From Dactylonectria macrodidyma (Eukaryota > Ascomycota > Sordariomycetes > Hypocreales > Nectriaceae), in assembly GCA_020744425.1 (NCBI GenBank), contig JAGMUV010000005.1, positions 3,162,001 to 3,226,000 of the forward strand: DNA of 64,000 nt, read 5' to 3'. This document shows, one piece after another, positions 1 through 11,887 of the stretch. The notes below the pieces were generated by a model. The model was given only the letters and a program-made list of their open reading frames with translations, made no database searches and was not told the origin of the DNA. Within the stretch, counting starts at the first letter, position 1, and each line of letters begins with the position of its first letter. The translations under genes were made by a program, and so were the position numbers.

Positions 1-1457
1 AATGCAGATAATCAATAACCAAGGATACGTATCCTCGCACGCCTCGGAGGGCCGGATGAGGCACATCCAAGGTCAGACGCCGGTCCAACCCCGCCTTTGC
101 TCACATCTGGCAGCGAGGCGAGGCCCGTGATCAAGTGATTGATGATGAGTCGGGTGGAGGGAGCGTGGAGGGTGTGGAGTTGGGATTCTTGTCAGCCAAC
201 ACCGTGCAACCGTAGGTAGCGGTAATAATAATCACTGGAGAGTCGCGACAACAAGGGTCCAAAGCATCGATTGGCGATGTCGTTGGGAGAGTTGGTTCGG
301 GGGAAGGTTGGCTCCAATAATACATGCTGTGATACCCCGCGATTCGATCCAGGAAGCTTGATGCGTGTGTGTGCTTCTACGCTTCGAATCATGATTAGCT
401 GGAGCTGGAGCTGTGAGAGCTCACCTGAATACCAAGTTGCCTGCAGGTTCCAGCCTGGTTTTGCACTGGTACAAAGTTACGTAGGTAGTACATTCACAAG
501 CTCTCTCTGAAATGGAGGGTATTCTGTGGCTTATTATTATCCCCTTTGTAGGTACCATCACAATCATCACGCTCCAGCCCGCCACTACCGAACCACCCCC
601 AACACCCTTGCGACCGAGGCATCGATCAGTGCCTTTGCATGCATGCATTTGGCGGCCGCTAATACGTGGCTCAACATAACACTATCATCATCATCATCAT
701 CATCATCAATGCTGGACGGCCTCCTAATAATCAAGGCAACCGTCTCCCTTCGCCTTTTTTTTTTTGGGCTGACTTCCTACCGACGCAGAGATGCAGACGC
801 GGCTTCCTCCCCCCCCTGCGCCGCGTTTCTCCAGTCCCATCTGCTACCGGATCTTGGTTCTCCGCGAGTATGATCGTCGCCCCCGACTGCTTTGACGGCG
901 ATGCATCTGTTTCAGACTCGTCCTGACCTGCCCTGGAGGCGAGCAACGTCAGTTACAGCGGACGGGTTTCACATGCATGGAAAAAGGGTTTTCTTTGGAT
1001 ACCAAGCATTTTCTCCCCTGTCTCGTCCCACAATACCTGGAATCCGAGCGAGATGCCTCCTCCTGACTGGATGGACCCCAGGATAATTCAACGCTCAACC
1101 GCTCGGCTTCCGTCACCTTCCGGCAGGATCATCACCGCCCCAGCTGTCTCGAGTCGAATCCTGAGACGAGATCTACTCTGTGAGTCGTAGCGATTGAGGA
1201 AAGTTCGTCTCAAGGACGCAGGGAAGCGGCGAGCTCACAGTAAACAAAATGGTTGCTGTCCATTGTGCATGTAGACGACCAACATACAAATACCACCTCC
1301 TGCCGTCGACGTTCAATTCATGCCTCCCTATCCTTCACTTCCGTAACACTTAAGACGACCTTCACCAACCTTCGCTTCATTCCCAACTTGATTCTCGTCG
1401 CTGGCCGACCTCATTTATTTGTCTTACACACAAAAGCCACTCTCCAGAACCTTGAAG
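1..1457. other. Intergenic region with no supported gene
   Basis: Only short open frames of random-looking composition occur on both strands. It holds an (ATC)8 microsatellite at 684-708 and pyrimidine-rich sequence just ahead of the small secreted protein gene, probably that gene's promoter and leader. I see no RNA gene or mobile element. Confidence 0.5.
684..708. repeat. (ATC)8 microsatellite
   Basis: Eight consecutive ATC units in non-coding DNA, seen directly in the sequence. No function is implied. Confidence 0.9.
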
Positions 1458-1693
1458 ATGCAGCTCTCAATCCTCACCATTGTCACTCTCATTAGCGCCG
1501 TCATGGCCGGCCCCAGTAAGTCCCCAGTCATCCTCAGCCTAAGTAAGATCGAGGCCCAACAGCTTACACCATGGCAGTTTCCAGGCGCCAGAATGTGGAC
1601 GTTAACGACGCCTCAATGACCGACAGGGACGGAAATGTAGTCGCCTTCAACACTGAGGGCGTCTACCAGGCGAATAAGGAAGCGGGCGTCTAG
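1458..1693 (+). CDS. Small secreted protein, 57 residues
   Basis: Proposed exons are 1458-1515 and 1578-1693. The 62-nt intron has a GTAAGT donor and the acceptor at 1576-1577; the next AG (1583-1584) would give an early stop, so the first is preferred. The product starts with a hydrophobic signal peptide (MQLSILTIVTLISAVMA), followed after a few residues by Ser-Arg-Arg, a Kex2-like dibasic site, and then a hydrophilic 35-residue peptide beginning QNVDVNDAS. There are no cysteines in the mature part, so this is not a disulfide-rich effector. The mature peptide may be a secreted signal or wall-associated peptide, but the function is unknown. The start ATG is the first one that gives a signal peptide. 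Confidence 0.6.
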
Positions 1694-4576
1694 ATGGACG
1701 ACAGGAGGCTCCCCTCGAAGCTGACGAGGGGTCTCTCTAGCCCGTGGCGACTAGACTTTTACAATAAATAATGTTGAAGCAGCTTGACAATAAGCAGCTT
1801 GAGATTGAGCGACCCTTTTTTGAAATTTTGAATGGAAACGCTGTGGCTGGGTCACTGTAGGGCTGCATGAGGATTACACCATGGCTAGCTGGGGTTTGGA
1901 TTGGATCATTTAGAACGGGTATTCCAGGGACAGACATAATTTTCGAGATGCAACGTCGTCGGAAAACCGGACAAGCCGAATAAGATTGAATTCGGAAGCT
2001 CCCTTTGCTGACTGCATAGGCGACCTATGCTGTGCCGTGCCGTGACATGACATGCCATCAAAACCCTAGTCCCTCTTCATGGTGGCCTTGACGCCGTCAC
2101 TGCATAAGCTAGCTCACAAAGAAAGTGATGGAACCAAAACATGCAGTCAACTAACCTGCTAGTGTACGTCGTTGAGTAATGCGCCGTGTATGCATGATGA
2201 AGGGACGAACAACCAGTAGGAGTTGGGACGGTTCGGATTGTCCAAGCCAGTGGCCTCAAACCTGCCAGGTTTCGGTCTTTGAAGGATCCGGCCAAACAAG
2301 GCGTTCTGCTGCCGCTCGTTCACTCCACCATCACACTCAATTCTACAGCACAAACGCCCCACGGGCAAAGTCAGCCTCACGGATGGGGCACGATTGTCAC
2401 AACCAGGCAGCCATTGGAGGGATACCCCCATCTACTAATGTTAGCCTGCCGCTCTGGGGCGCGGTGGCGTCTGGGCCACATCGAGGAAATCGAGGGGTTT
2501 GCGCAAGAATGAGACTAGGCAAAGCACAAGACAGGGCGAAAAAGAGACGAGACCAGGCTTGATGGAGCGAGATTCCCTGAGACTTATTAGTGAAATCTCG
2601 GACGGGGCTTGCTTGGGCTTGCAGGGCGGCGTCACACCCTTGAGCTATGGGCAGCCTCTTCCACTCATTTCGTCTGTGCCTCGCGTCCCGATGAAGAAGA
2701 TGAGCACGCCTTAAAAGAAGAATTGGCGCCGAGGGTGTCCTGGTACAGTCCTGGCTCAGGGTACTCGCCTCGAGTGTACATACATAGTACAGTATATGAC
2801 TAACCGAGCTGATCATCGGAGACATATCAATTAGAAAATGCGGGCAACTCGAAAACATGACAGGTTCAGAGGACCCTGCCTTGTTGACCGCGCCTCGCAA
2901 GACTTCTATTCTGAGGTGCTCGTCATCTCATCTCCGCGCCTCAAGCTCGCCCCAACCAACAACAAACAACAATAATCCAACACCAACCTCCTGCTCCTCC
3001 ACCTCCTCCGCCTACTCTCTCCCCTCGGATTCCTGGAGCCCCCACAACGTCTCACATTGGGTACTTTGACGCTGTTCTGACCAGACCGGTTAGCAGGTTA
3101 GCGGGCCATGAGTGGGCGAGAGCCGGGATCACGGAAACATAGCCACCCCGCGTGGGAAATCACCTATCAGCGGCCTGGCTCTCCTTCATCCCATGCCATT
3201 CCCACGGGCCTGTACTGGCCATTCCCAACTTCGGCCCAGGCATTCCCTGGGATTTAGCTCGCCTTCCAGGGCTGAGGTGCGGTCAACGTCAACTTCAAGA
3301 TGAGGTCCGCTATCCAGGCTTGCCAGGCCCCAAGGACCAAAATTAGCCTTGCCCAACGCTGGATTGGGTGGGTTCAAAGCGAAACCAGGGCCAAAATGCC
3401 GCCGTTGGTTGTTTAAGAGTGGCTGCGCAGCCTTGCGCCAAACCCTGGGCGAAGGATCAGTTACGCCTGATTGACGAGGGAAATGGCCGCAAATTCCGGA
3501 TGATCCCTATGAACACTATTATTACAGTGTACCATACGAAGTACACAATAGCGGTGGGCGAGAGGAATCCGTTGTATCCATGAGGGCCATTGTGGCTTTG
3601 CTTTGCTGGGTCAAACTTGGGGATGGATGGACCCCTGATAAACACGGCCCTACGTACGGAGGACTGCTACCTTGCAATACCACCCCGTCTCTGTACACAT
3701 GCAGAGCCGCACACGCGAGCCAAAGGTCCAAAATCAGCATGAAAAGAGGTGACACGAGTGACTCTGACAGTCACAATTCCACGCAAGGTACCGCTTCTTC
3801 GGAGCCGAGTCCTACCTTGCAGGCGTGTCTTGTGTCCCTGCTACGTCGGTGCATGCAACTGAAATGCCGCTACGGTCAGCAAAGCAAGCTCTCAGCCGCA
3901 CTGATCCATCAGCACTAGACCGAATTGCAATCCAGAGCCGGCCCTGACAGGCTGGCACAGTGGGCTTGAAGCAGTGGACATGGCTCAAAGACATGGACAT
4001 GGACCGTGGGCCATGGACCATGAACAAGTGGACCGTCCAATGACCCCGTAAGCTATGGACGAGGAAGCGCCTCCTAGCCCTACCCAGTCATGAGCCATGG
4101 CGCCATGGAGCTGGAGAGGGCTGAGCCGGCGCCGCTGCTGCGGGGGGGTGAACAAGTTAGAGGACGCTCTTGGAGGCCTGGACCAGACTGAAGACGTGGG
4201 AGAGATGGCGTCGATTGTTCAGCCGCCCTCAAATAAAGAGTCCTCAGGTCCCCTCCCTCCCCCTTACCCTGGTCAGCCTGCAAGAAACGCTGCACAGAAC
4301 CTGCGAGTGAGACTTGAGGCTTTCCTTTTTGCTGGCTTAACAAGAGGGATCGTTTACACGACACGCAGTGCGGCAGCCTGGACATGCTGCCTATGAGACG
4401 CCATCACCATCTGTGATTGAGTGACGACGATCAACACACACCATTGAGCTGGGACACTCTGGAGAAACGCCAATAACGACAATCGAGTAACGAACACTGC
4501 TTTCTACGAGTCAACGAGCATCTGCAAAAAGCAAAATCCGTTTCAGGAGCCAACACCACACAAAAATACAGATTCC
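1694..4576. other. Intergenic region with no supported gene
   Basis: About 2.9 kb with no frame that looks coding; the open frames are short, lack domains and mostly mirror one another on opposite strands. It contains small ATGGAC-rich repeats near 3975-4030 and a TACGAAGTA-like palindrome near 3534. The last few hundred bases are presumably the promoter of the membrane-protein gene at 4577. Confidence 0.45.
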
Positions 4577-5823
4577 ATGGGCAATCACCGCAAGCAAGCG
4601 CAGTTCGACCGCGCCAAATGGCGTCTCGGCCTGTTGTTGCCCATCTGGTTCCTCCAGCTGGGCCTCAACCTGACCATGGTCGGCCTATTCGCCTGGAGGT
4701 TAGGTGACACGGTCAAGTCATACGGCGAGCAGGCCAAGAACGGCAATGTTCCTGTCGTCGAGTTGGTGTAAGCGTCTGCCCTTCCCCACCACCATCCAGC
4801 CACCTTCCTCCCTCCCCCCTGAGTTGATTTCACTAACCTTGGCCGTTGTAGTTGGGAGGCGACCAATGTCACCTTGGCCTTTGTGGCGTCGCTTTGCACC
4901 CTAGTCGAGGTGGGCAAATATTTCGCAGAGTCCTTGACGCCATGGACGATGCTCTTCACCCACGTCATCAAACTGTCCTGTGCCAGCGCCATCCTGGCCC
5001 TCGATGTCGTCGTCTATGTGCAGCGACATGACCGACACTACTCCCTCATCGGCCTAGGTCTTGACTCTGCTTTCATGTGAGTTGTCCCACAGCAAGACCG
5101 TACCCGACTTGCCAAGCTTGCCTACTGGGTGAGGTAGACTCTGAAGCCTCCAGGCTAACATAATCCAGCCTCACCGCTTTCATCCTCGTCATTTACACCA
5201 TCCGAATCTACCGTCGGCTCTCCGCGTACGACGACTATTCCCACCCGGTCAATGTCAAGCCGTTTGGTTTCAAGGATGGGGAACGCGATCTCTCTTACCA
5301 GAGCAACCTCGCCGTCGCCGGTCGGCCCTCATTAGAACAACGGTTCTCCTCAGCGTCATCGCGTCTCAGCATCAGCTCTTCCAAACACGAGCAGGTCGAG
5401 CTCAACCAAATAGAACGGACGCCGAGCGTATACAGCCACAAGAGGGATACCCAATTCGATGCCTATGTGGCCCGCCGAAACTCAGTTGGCACTGCGGAGA
5501 GGGCCGTCAGCGGTGAATTCGGCTGGTCAGGAAGCCCCGTGGATATCCAAGACGAGCTGGCGAGGAGGGAATCTATCACCACGGGGAATGTCGTCGGCCG
5601 GCCGAGAGGGACAAGCATGCCCCGAGCCCCCAGCTGGGCCAGCGACCGAGGCCTCGTCGCCGTACCCGAGGAGGAAGACGAGCCGCTCGACAAGCACGAC
5701 AAGGAGGCCGAGCGCCAGAGGGCCCGTCAGGCGCTCTTGGGAGACACGCCACGCGAGAGCATCGACGGGCCCATGGTGCACCAGGAGGTGGATTTGGCTG
5801 ACTCGAAGTGGCGCCAAACATGA
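4577..5823 (+). CDS. Four-span integral membrane protein, MARVEL-like topology, with hydrophilic C-terminal tail
   Basis: Exons 4577-4767, 4852-5076 and 5169-5823 join in frame (356 residues) through introns with donors GTAAGC and GTGAGT. Hydrophobic segments lie at about residues 18-42, 68-86, 95-120 and 128-152, giving four spans with both ends probably cytosolic. The following 200 residues are hydrophilic, rich in Ser, Arg and Glu, and look disordered and phosphorylatable (for example repeated RRxS-type sites). The order of four spans plus a long tail resembles fungal MARVEL-like or uncharacterised plasma-membrane proteins, but I see no diagnostic motif, so the family assignment is inference. 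The start ATG at 4577 follows a plausible A-rich leader. Function is unknown. Confidence 0.75.
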
Positions 5824-6976
5824 AGAGGGCTCTTATTATAAAATTGCGTGAGGAAAGGGACGCTGCCTGAGCGGAGGCACACAGGAAGAAGGGGGCCAAG
5901 GCAAATTCCTGTACGACTATACCCACGAAAAAACGGCGTTTTTGGGAGTAGGCGGTTTTCTGGCAAGTGACACTTAGGGACACAGATAACTTACTTACAC
6001 ATGAATATGATGCCCAACCAGGGCTTGTTAAATGACGATCAATGGCTTGAGTATATTTTTGGAGACGAATTCAACTGGCCTGGGAGAGCGAACAAGCGGT
6101 CGGGTCGGAGGGGCTACATGGTTGTGTTTTGCTTCAGAACCCGGGTTGGAACCCGACCTCAATTACTTGGGCCATGGGGACGAACAACCTTTTCCACGGC
6201 GAAATTGAACTCATTGGCTTGCCGCGTCTAACGATATTTCTTCAATGTCGTTGTTAGTCCAATATTCGCTTGACAACCTACGAAAACAACATGACCACGA
6301 CGCGCGAGTCGACTCGACGACAACAGCATCTTTGGATGACAGAATCGACGACAGACTTGATAAATTCCACTGCTCGGTACTACAATGAGCTGCTTCAGCC
6401 GTCTGTATAACGCATGGCGGTTCTCTCTATCTTGTAGGTTCTTTGCGGATGCTATGCTTTAAATAGCCCCGCTCAAGAATATCACCCGGAGGCAGGGAAT
6501 GAGCAATACCCTCAATCGAACTCGTATGTGTCTAGATGGCTAAAAAGTAACACGCTACACCAACAACAAAGTCTAAATGACCTCGAAGAAAAACGTATTG
6601 CGATTCGATTCAGCAATTGGGTTGGAGCATGTTGAAGATGACGCGCGCATCCTTGGATACGCTGTCTAGGGTATGTGCATTTTTTCAGTCGTTTCAATAC
6701 TCACGGGGTGTTTCAAGTTTAAATATAAAAATAGCAATTCGGAAAGTTAATGCAAGAAAGTTATCCTTGTGATCGGTCCATGCGGTAATGACTTCAGGTT
6801 GATGAGGTTGTCGAGGGGATGCTTTTTTTAGAAGAACTCGAGTTTCAGAATCCCATGATGGCAAAGGACGCAACTCTTCCACGGACAGCCACTTCTTGGA
6901 CGACCTTTCTCCTTCTTCTTGGTATTATTGAGAGCAATGCCATCATACGATGTTGACTCGGTCCTTCTTCAATCAA
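5824..6976. other. Intergenic region between convergent genes
   Basis: This spacer holds the 3' flanks of the membrane-protein gene and of the HNH-domain gene, which point at each other. Only short frames without recognisable features are present. No RNA gene was seen. Confidence 0.45.
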
Positions 6977-7792
6977 TCACCTTCCAGGCCTAGTCTTTCC
7001 ACCTTTCCACCTTAGTTTCCCGACCCACGCAGCCCAATTCCTCACCTCCTCCTCTTCTAACAATAGCTCGACCGTGTAGTAATACCGAGCTAGCTCCTCA
7101 TGGTTCTTAAAATGGTGCACGAACCGGTGACAAGCGCCGCACAACCACGCAACGTTTTGCAGGTCCTCCTTTTGATGCCAGCCGCGCTTGACGGCCTTGT
7201 CGTGGACGAAGCGGGGGATCAGGTGATGGTATGACAGGTTGATCCAGGAGCGGTCGCACAGCTCACAGGCGTCGGTGCGGCTCGACTTCGTACACGGCGG
7301 GGCCTCGGTCAGAGGCGTGATGTACGAGGTAAGGACGGGGGCTAGGAATGCCTCGGGAGAGGAAGGGAGACTAGATGTCACGAGTGGATCGACGCATATG
7401 AGGTTATACGTCGTCAGGGTCTCGATGGCCGACGGGGCGAGATTGAGCGACGCCAGGCTGTACCGGGTGAGCGGCAACGAGTATTGCTCCCGCAGAGCCT
7501 CCGACTCTCGCCAAGCCCTGTAGTCTAGGTTCTGCAGCTCCGACGGGAGGCTATCGAAGATCTCGGTGGCGAGGTAGTCCACAAAATCGGCCAGTTCCTC
7601 GGCGTTCTGCTCGGCATTCTGCTCCGGCGCTGGGGCCGGGGCCGGGGTGGAGGCGGCCGTCACACCACCTGCCTTGCCGCGTCGCCGGCGTTTTGGTGGG
7701 TCCGGGCCCGGGGAGGACGGCTGCAGCAGCGTGGTGGAGAGGCAGTCCCGGAAGAGGGCATAATTGTCAGGGTTGTCTACGATTGTTGACAT
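6977..7792 (-). CDS. HNH-type nuclease-fold protein, intracellular
   Basis: Single-exon frame of 271 residues. Residues 1-65 are low complexity with a basic patch (KRRRRGK, 34-40) that could be a nuclear localisation signal, followed by an Ala/Pro-rich linker. The C-terminal part carries a zinc-supported HNH-like module: C176-x2-C179, then a double histidine H189-H190 in YHHLIPR, then C218-x2-C221 in LCGACHRFVHH. This layout (Cys pair, DH/HH motif, Cys pair, final histidine) is typical of HNH/treble-clef nucleases. I know similar uncharacterised proteins in filamentous ascomycetes but no assigned role. It could bind or cut nucleic acid; that is inference. An upstream in-frame-overlapping small ORF (7767-8015) lies in its leader. 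Confidence 0.75.
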   Translation of the reverse strand: MSTIVDNPDNYALFRDCLSTTLLQPSSPGPDPPKRRRRGKAGGVTAASTPAPAPAPEQNAEQNAEELADFVDYLATEIFDSLPSELQNLDYRAWRESEALREQYSLPLTRYSLASLNLAPSAIETLTTYNLICVDPLVTSSLPSSPEAFLAPVLTSYITPLTEAPPCTKSSRTDACELCDRSWINLSYHHLIPRFVHDKAVKRGWHQKEDLQNVAWLCGACHRFVHHFKNHEELARYYYTVELLLEEEEVRNWAAWVGKLRWKGGKTRPGR

Positions 7793-10790
7793 TGCGGTAA
7801 GTATGGAATGACTCGTTCACTGGATTGGGTAATGGATGGCCAAAATCGAGTGATGGAGAAGACGGAATGGAGTAAAAGTTATTTTCGTTAGAGATCTCGG
7901 TGATCAGTGACGCAATTGATCCAAGAAGTCTCACATTTCCAGCGCCGAATGTCTTTTCATTTAAGCAATTCGTGAAAAGCTGCTGCAGGATATTGGTGAA
8001 GCCATCGCAGCTCATTCAGAACGCTTTCGAATCGAATCGAGCATCCATGGCCCTAATTCTGCGGCTGTAAGACCTGACTGGGCGCTGCACCAGCCTCAAG
8101 CACCTCCGGCTGAGTCACCCGGCCGCTGAAACGCCCAGCGCATTAGGCGCCATGGGATCTATGTGCAGCCTCGGCAGCTTGGACCAGCATATTGCCAGTC
8201 TAGAACAGCATTGCCCAGCTCATGGTACCTACAATTAGATCAGCCTAGCTAGACACCTACCACCCAGGAATATTGCGCTGAAGGCCAACAAGTGAGGCGG
8301 AGCCTGGGACCAGCATGCGTCAGACGGCCGTCATCTTCGAACCGTCCCGAGCTGGAGCAACTTTCAATGACTCCCTGCCTTGGAATGTGAATCGTCGGTG
8401 GCGCAGACACTTGATCAATCGGCGGGTCATACGGTATATTAGGCTCGGCGGGTGAGTGAGTGAGATCAACCGAAACGCCGCGGAAGCGAAAGGCTGGGCA
8501 CATCCCCCCTCCGCCGATATAGGTCGTAGGGGGATTTTTTCGGTCCATTGTGGTGGTTGCTGCGACTTCCGACACCGGTACTATCACTTTGGTCGTCTTG
8601 CATACCCAGGTAGCAAACACAGAGAGAGAGGTGTGGTTGCGGCAAGACAGCCGAAAAAAATCGGCGACCTATCTCATGTGGTCATAGACTTGTCTCAAGC
8701 AGCACTCAAGAGATAGGCAGGCAAGTCAAAGGGAGGCGGGCGTGGGTATGACGGCTCTTCTGGCCGACCACCCACCTAGCTACTAGAACGGACTCAGAGG
8801 AACATAATCAAGTTGGGCAACGAATCAGATTCACGAGGCGCCGATGACGAGATGCAAAAGAGAACAAGACAAATGGTCTCTCGTTCAGCTGGCCACCCAG
8901 CTGCAGACCTGACTGGCCTGCCCTCTCACATTTTTGCTCTCCCACCCTCTTCATGCATCGCTTGCATGTGCGTCCAAAGCATCGTCAGCCAACATTGAGG
9001 TATTGATACTGTAGAGGAGGTCTATGTATTTGTACACGCAACATTCTCAACAAAAATGCCACTTTCGTCACCTCGACGAGACTCTTCTCACCGAGTCCTA
9101 GTTGTTGAGTTTGAAATCACTTTGAAGGCTACGGAGTGAAACGCCCGCCCCTCCTACATCCTTCTCCACAAGTGAGTGTGAGTGTGAGTCTGCAGTGGTG
9201 TAAAGGCGCTTGTTCAGCGGGCCTGATTTCGGCAAGAATAAGCCCGGAAGTTTCGCCAGCTTACATGCCTAGTCGCAGCGACTTGAGGGGTAAGTTGACG
9301 CCAAAACTCATAGAACACACACCCTGCATCACTAGGCCATAGCTAAGTGGTGGCTAGGCGGAGATGTGCTTCCCACCCAGATAGGCGCGGCAGCGCTATC
9401 TTCGGCTGGCCACGAGCCACCCCTGGGCCGGCGTCCAGCTTGAAGTTGAGGGCGGGGTAGTTGAAAGCGTCCAAATCTTGGTAGCGAAAAAAAAAGTATA
9501 GAAAAAAAATCAAAAAAATCCCCTAACATGTCGGTGTCTCATCGGGCGGCGTAGTCGGAGCTAAGGTTGGTGTCATATCTATTGGCGATGCGAGCGTTGA
9601 GATGTGCAGATGCAGTGGGGGTTGCGCTGCATTGGGATTGAACGGAGGGGAGGGGAAAATTGACCGAACTCGCAGCTCACAGAGAGAAGAGAGACGAGGT
9701 GGGAGATTAGGCTCCTGTGAAAAGGCCGAGCACTGGGTCGAGGCGGTGCGACAGTGAGGCAAACCGCCTGAGGAGTGGCCTACCTAGCCAGGTATTTCTC
9801 CGCTCCAGGCCAAGCCGTCTGAGAAACAATAATGGTGAGACCATCTTGGTACTGTACTGTTCCATGCTAGTCTCAGCATCTACGATGAGATATGGGAGAT
9901 CCCACCTTGACGATGTCGAAGAGGAAAAGGCCATACTGAAAATTGCGTTTGTACTGCCGTGGCCTCACTACCCAGCAGATTCGTAGCAGGGCTCAGGAGA
10001 GCAATCGGTAAGCAGGTGAGCGAGTCTCGCTTGCGCCTTTAGGGGTCGCGTTGTGCGCTGATGGGCGCGCCATGTGAGGTCATGGTGCCGCCGTTCCCGA
10101 CTGAGCTTGAGACCTCGACAGCCTGTCTGAGGCCAGGGGATTGCCCCATCCGTCGAATCGTGGGGGTCTGCGGCCCTGTCAATTGCCCACCATGCTATCA
10201 TGAGTGACGCTATTGGGTAAGAAGACAGCTTCTGAAGCCCTCTTGACTCTCCTTGTGTGAGGCGGGAGAGGCGGGATGGGCGGGATGGCATGGCGTGCCT
10301 CACATGGGGAAAAAACACGAAAGTGTAGGTACGGAGTACTACTGTACCAGATGTGTACCGCATATGGAGCATGCGTACCACATATGGAGTTAGTATTATG
10401 CGTGTTGTTGTTGGATCCCCATGGAAAAGGCCCAAGGTCTTGATGAGGCTTGGGCCCAAGGACCAAGGCGCGTCGATACGGAGCCGCCCTGGTCCGCAAG
10501 TCGGATACATATCCCCTTGTGTCCTGGTTCTGTTCCCCTTGGATCTTGGTCAACTAAAAGATTCTCTGTCAACCATCTCATTCATCTGATCCGTCCCATA
10601 TATCTGACCCATCTCACATCTCAGCCACGCATAAACATCCCTCACTCTCATAGCCGACCCAAGATCCGTCTCAGCCAAATCTACCACGCACTTACCACAC
10701 CACCACAGACACACTGGTGATAATCAACCACTCCGCCAACACTACCCACCTACCCTCTGCTCTTGTGCAAGAGCTATCTCTTTCTTCAGA
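7793..10790. other. Intergenic region with no supported gene
   Basis: About 3 kb. It contains a short leader ORF on the minus strand (7767-8015) that overlaps the start of the HNH gene in another frame, GTGAGT-type microrepeats near 8450 and 9175, and a near-tandem GTACC-x-CATATGGAG repeat near 10355-10390 beside a TACGGAGTA palindrome at about 10329. No frame has convincing coding character. The last few hundred bases are the likely promoter of the gene at 10791. Confidence 0.4.
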
Positions 10791-11471
10791 ATGCACGCCA
10801 CGCATATTCCCCCGACTCACCCGAAGCGAGCTGCCTACATCGACAGCATTGCCAGCCTCTCCGACCCTCTTTCGTCCATGTCATCCATCTTCCCTCTCGT
10901 CTCTCTCTTGACTCTGGCCTATAAAGTCCGATCACCTCTCCCCTCTGCCCAGGAGCGCCTCCTCACCTTGATGCACACCATGTCGCCGGCTTTAAACCCG
11001 CTGGTGCAGCAAACGGCACCAAAGGGGTACTCTCGTGAGGAGGTCCTCAACTCATTTATCCACTTCTTGAGCCCCGTTCTTAACGGCATGGCCGGCATGC
11101 TCGAGTTGCTGTCAGCCGTCGACGCCTTCTCACGGCCTGAGGATTTTCGTCAGTTCTGGAATCTGGAGCGGAGCAACCTCATCCGAGAGTTCATCGAGAA
11201 CAGTGGACCTCGTCGAGGCATGAAGGGCTACGACGTCTCGTTCCTCGAGACCTTTGTCCAAGACCCAACTTGCCGGATCGCCCTGGGCAAGAACAACGGC
11301 GTCTTGATGCTGGTGCCGGGAGATGCCCAAGTCGATGATGATGTCTGGTGGGACGACGACCAGCAGTGCCTGACCGTGTCAAGGCGAGAGGACGATATGA
11401 TGGGCAACGGAGAGGGATTCCTCGATGATGGGTCACGGAGAGCAGGACTGGCCGTGCGATCTGCGACGTAG
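10791..11471 (+). CDS. Hypothetical protein, 226 residues
   Basis: A continuous single-exon frame with ordinary fungal codon use. The product is mostly alpha-helical in appearance, with no signal peptide and no clear transmembrane segment. An acidic, tryptophan-containing stretch (DDDVWWDDDQQ, about residues 184-194) precedes a short hydrophilic tail. I do not recognise a family. It sits 417 bp upstream of the SNIP1-type gene on the same strand. The ATG at 10791 follows a pyrimidine-rich leader ending in CAG-A, so an upstream non-coding exon is possible. It may be a lineage-restricted gene. Confidence 0.55.
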   Translation: MHATHIPPTHPKRAAYIDSIASLSDPLSSMSSIFPLVSLLTLAYKVRSPLPSAQERLLTLMHTMSPALNPLVQQTAPKGYSREEVLNSFIHFLSPVLNGMAGMLELLSAVDAFSRPEDFRQFWNLERSNLIREFIENSGPRRGMKGYDVSFLETFVQDPTCRIALGKNNGVLMLVPGDAQVDDDVWWDDDQQCLTVSRREDDMMGNGEGFLDDGSRRAGLAVRSAT

Positions 11472-11887
11472 GATTCTCATAGATGGGGCTAGATGAGACA
11501 CGACTTTACGAACAAGAACACTACGGCTCCATCACCATCGTTATGGTGGAACGAGGCGCTGGATCGCAAGGAGGACCTAATGTGTGGACCTGCTAGAATG
11601 TCAAGACTGAGCGAGAGCGTTGTACTTTGATTTAGTTGAATTGATATGAATTATCCTTACGTCTCAATATTAGTTCACAAGTTTATTGCACTATGCCGAT
11701 CTTGCATGCTTCGCGATTGGGTGCATGCACTAGATGCACATGCAGCATGCCCTTGCTGCACAGTGTTGGTGCCTGTCGCCCAGACAGTGTCATCTCCACT
11801 TTTATTTCAAGCTTCACCATCGCAGACTGCCGAGTCTTAAACCTGCCCATGTGTTGAGCTGATTGAGCGAACCGACCGACCTGAACA
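11472..11887. other. Short intergenic region / promoter of the FHA-domain gene
   Basis: Contains the 3' flank of the hypothetical gene and the promoter of the SNIP1-type gene, including a TGCATG-rich stretch around 11705-11750. No gene seen. Confidence 0.4.

Noticed and set aside
339..350. Match to a tRNA B-box (GATTCGATCC)
   Set aside because: The surrounding bases do not form a T-arm stem, and there is no A-box or acceptor stem at the right distance.
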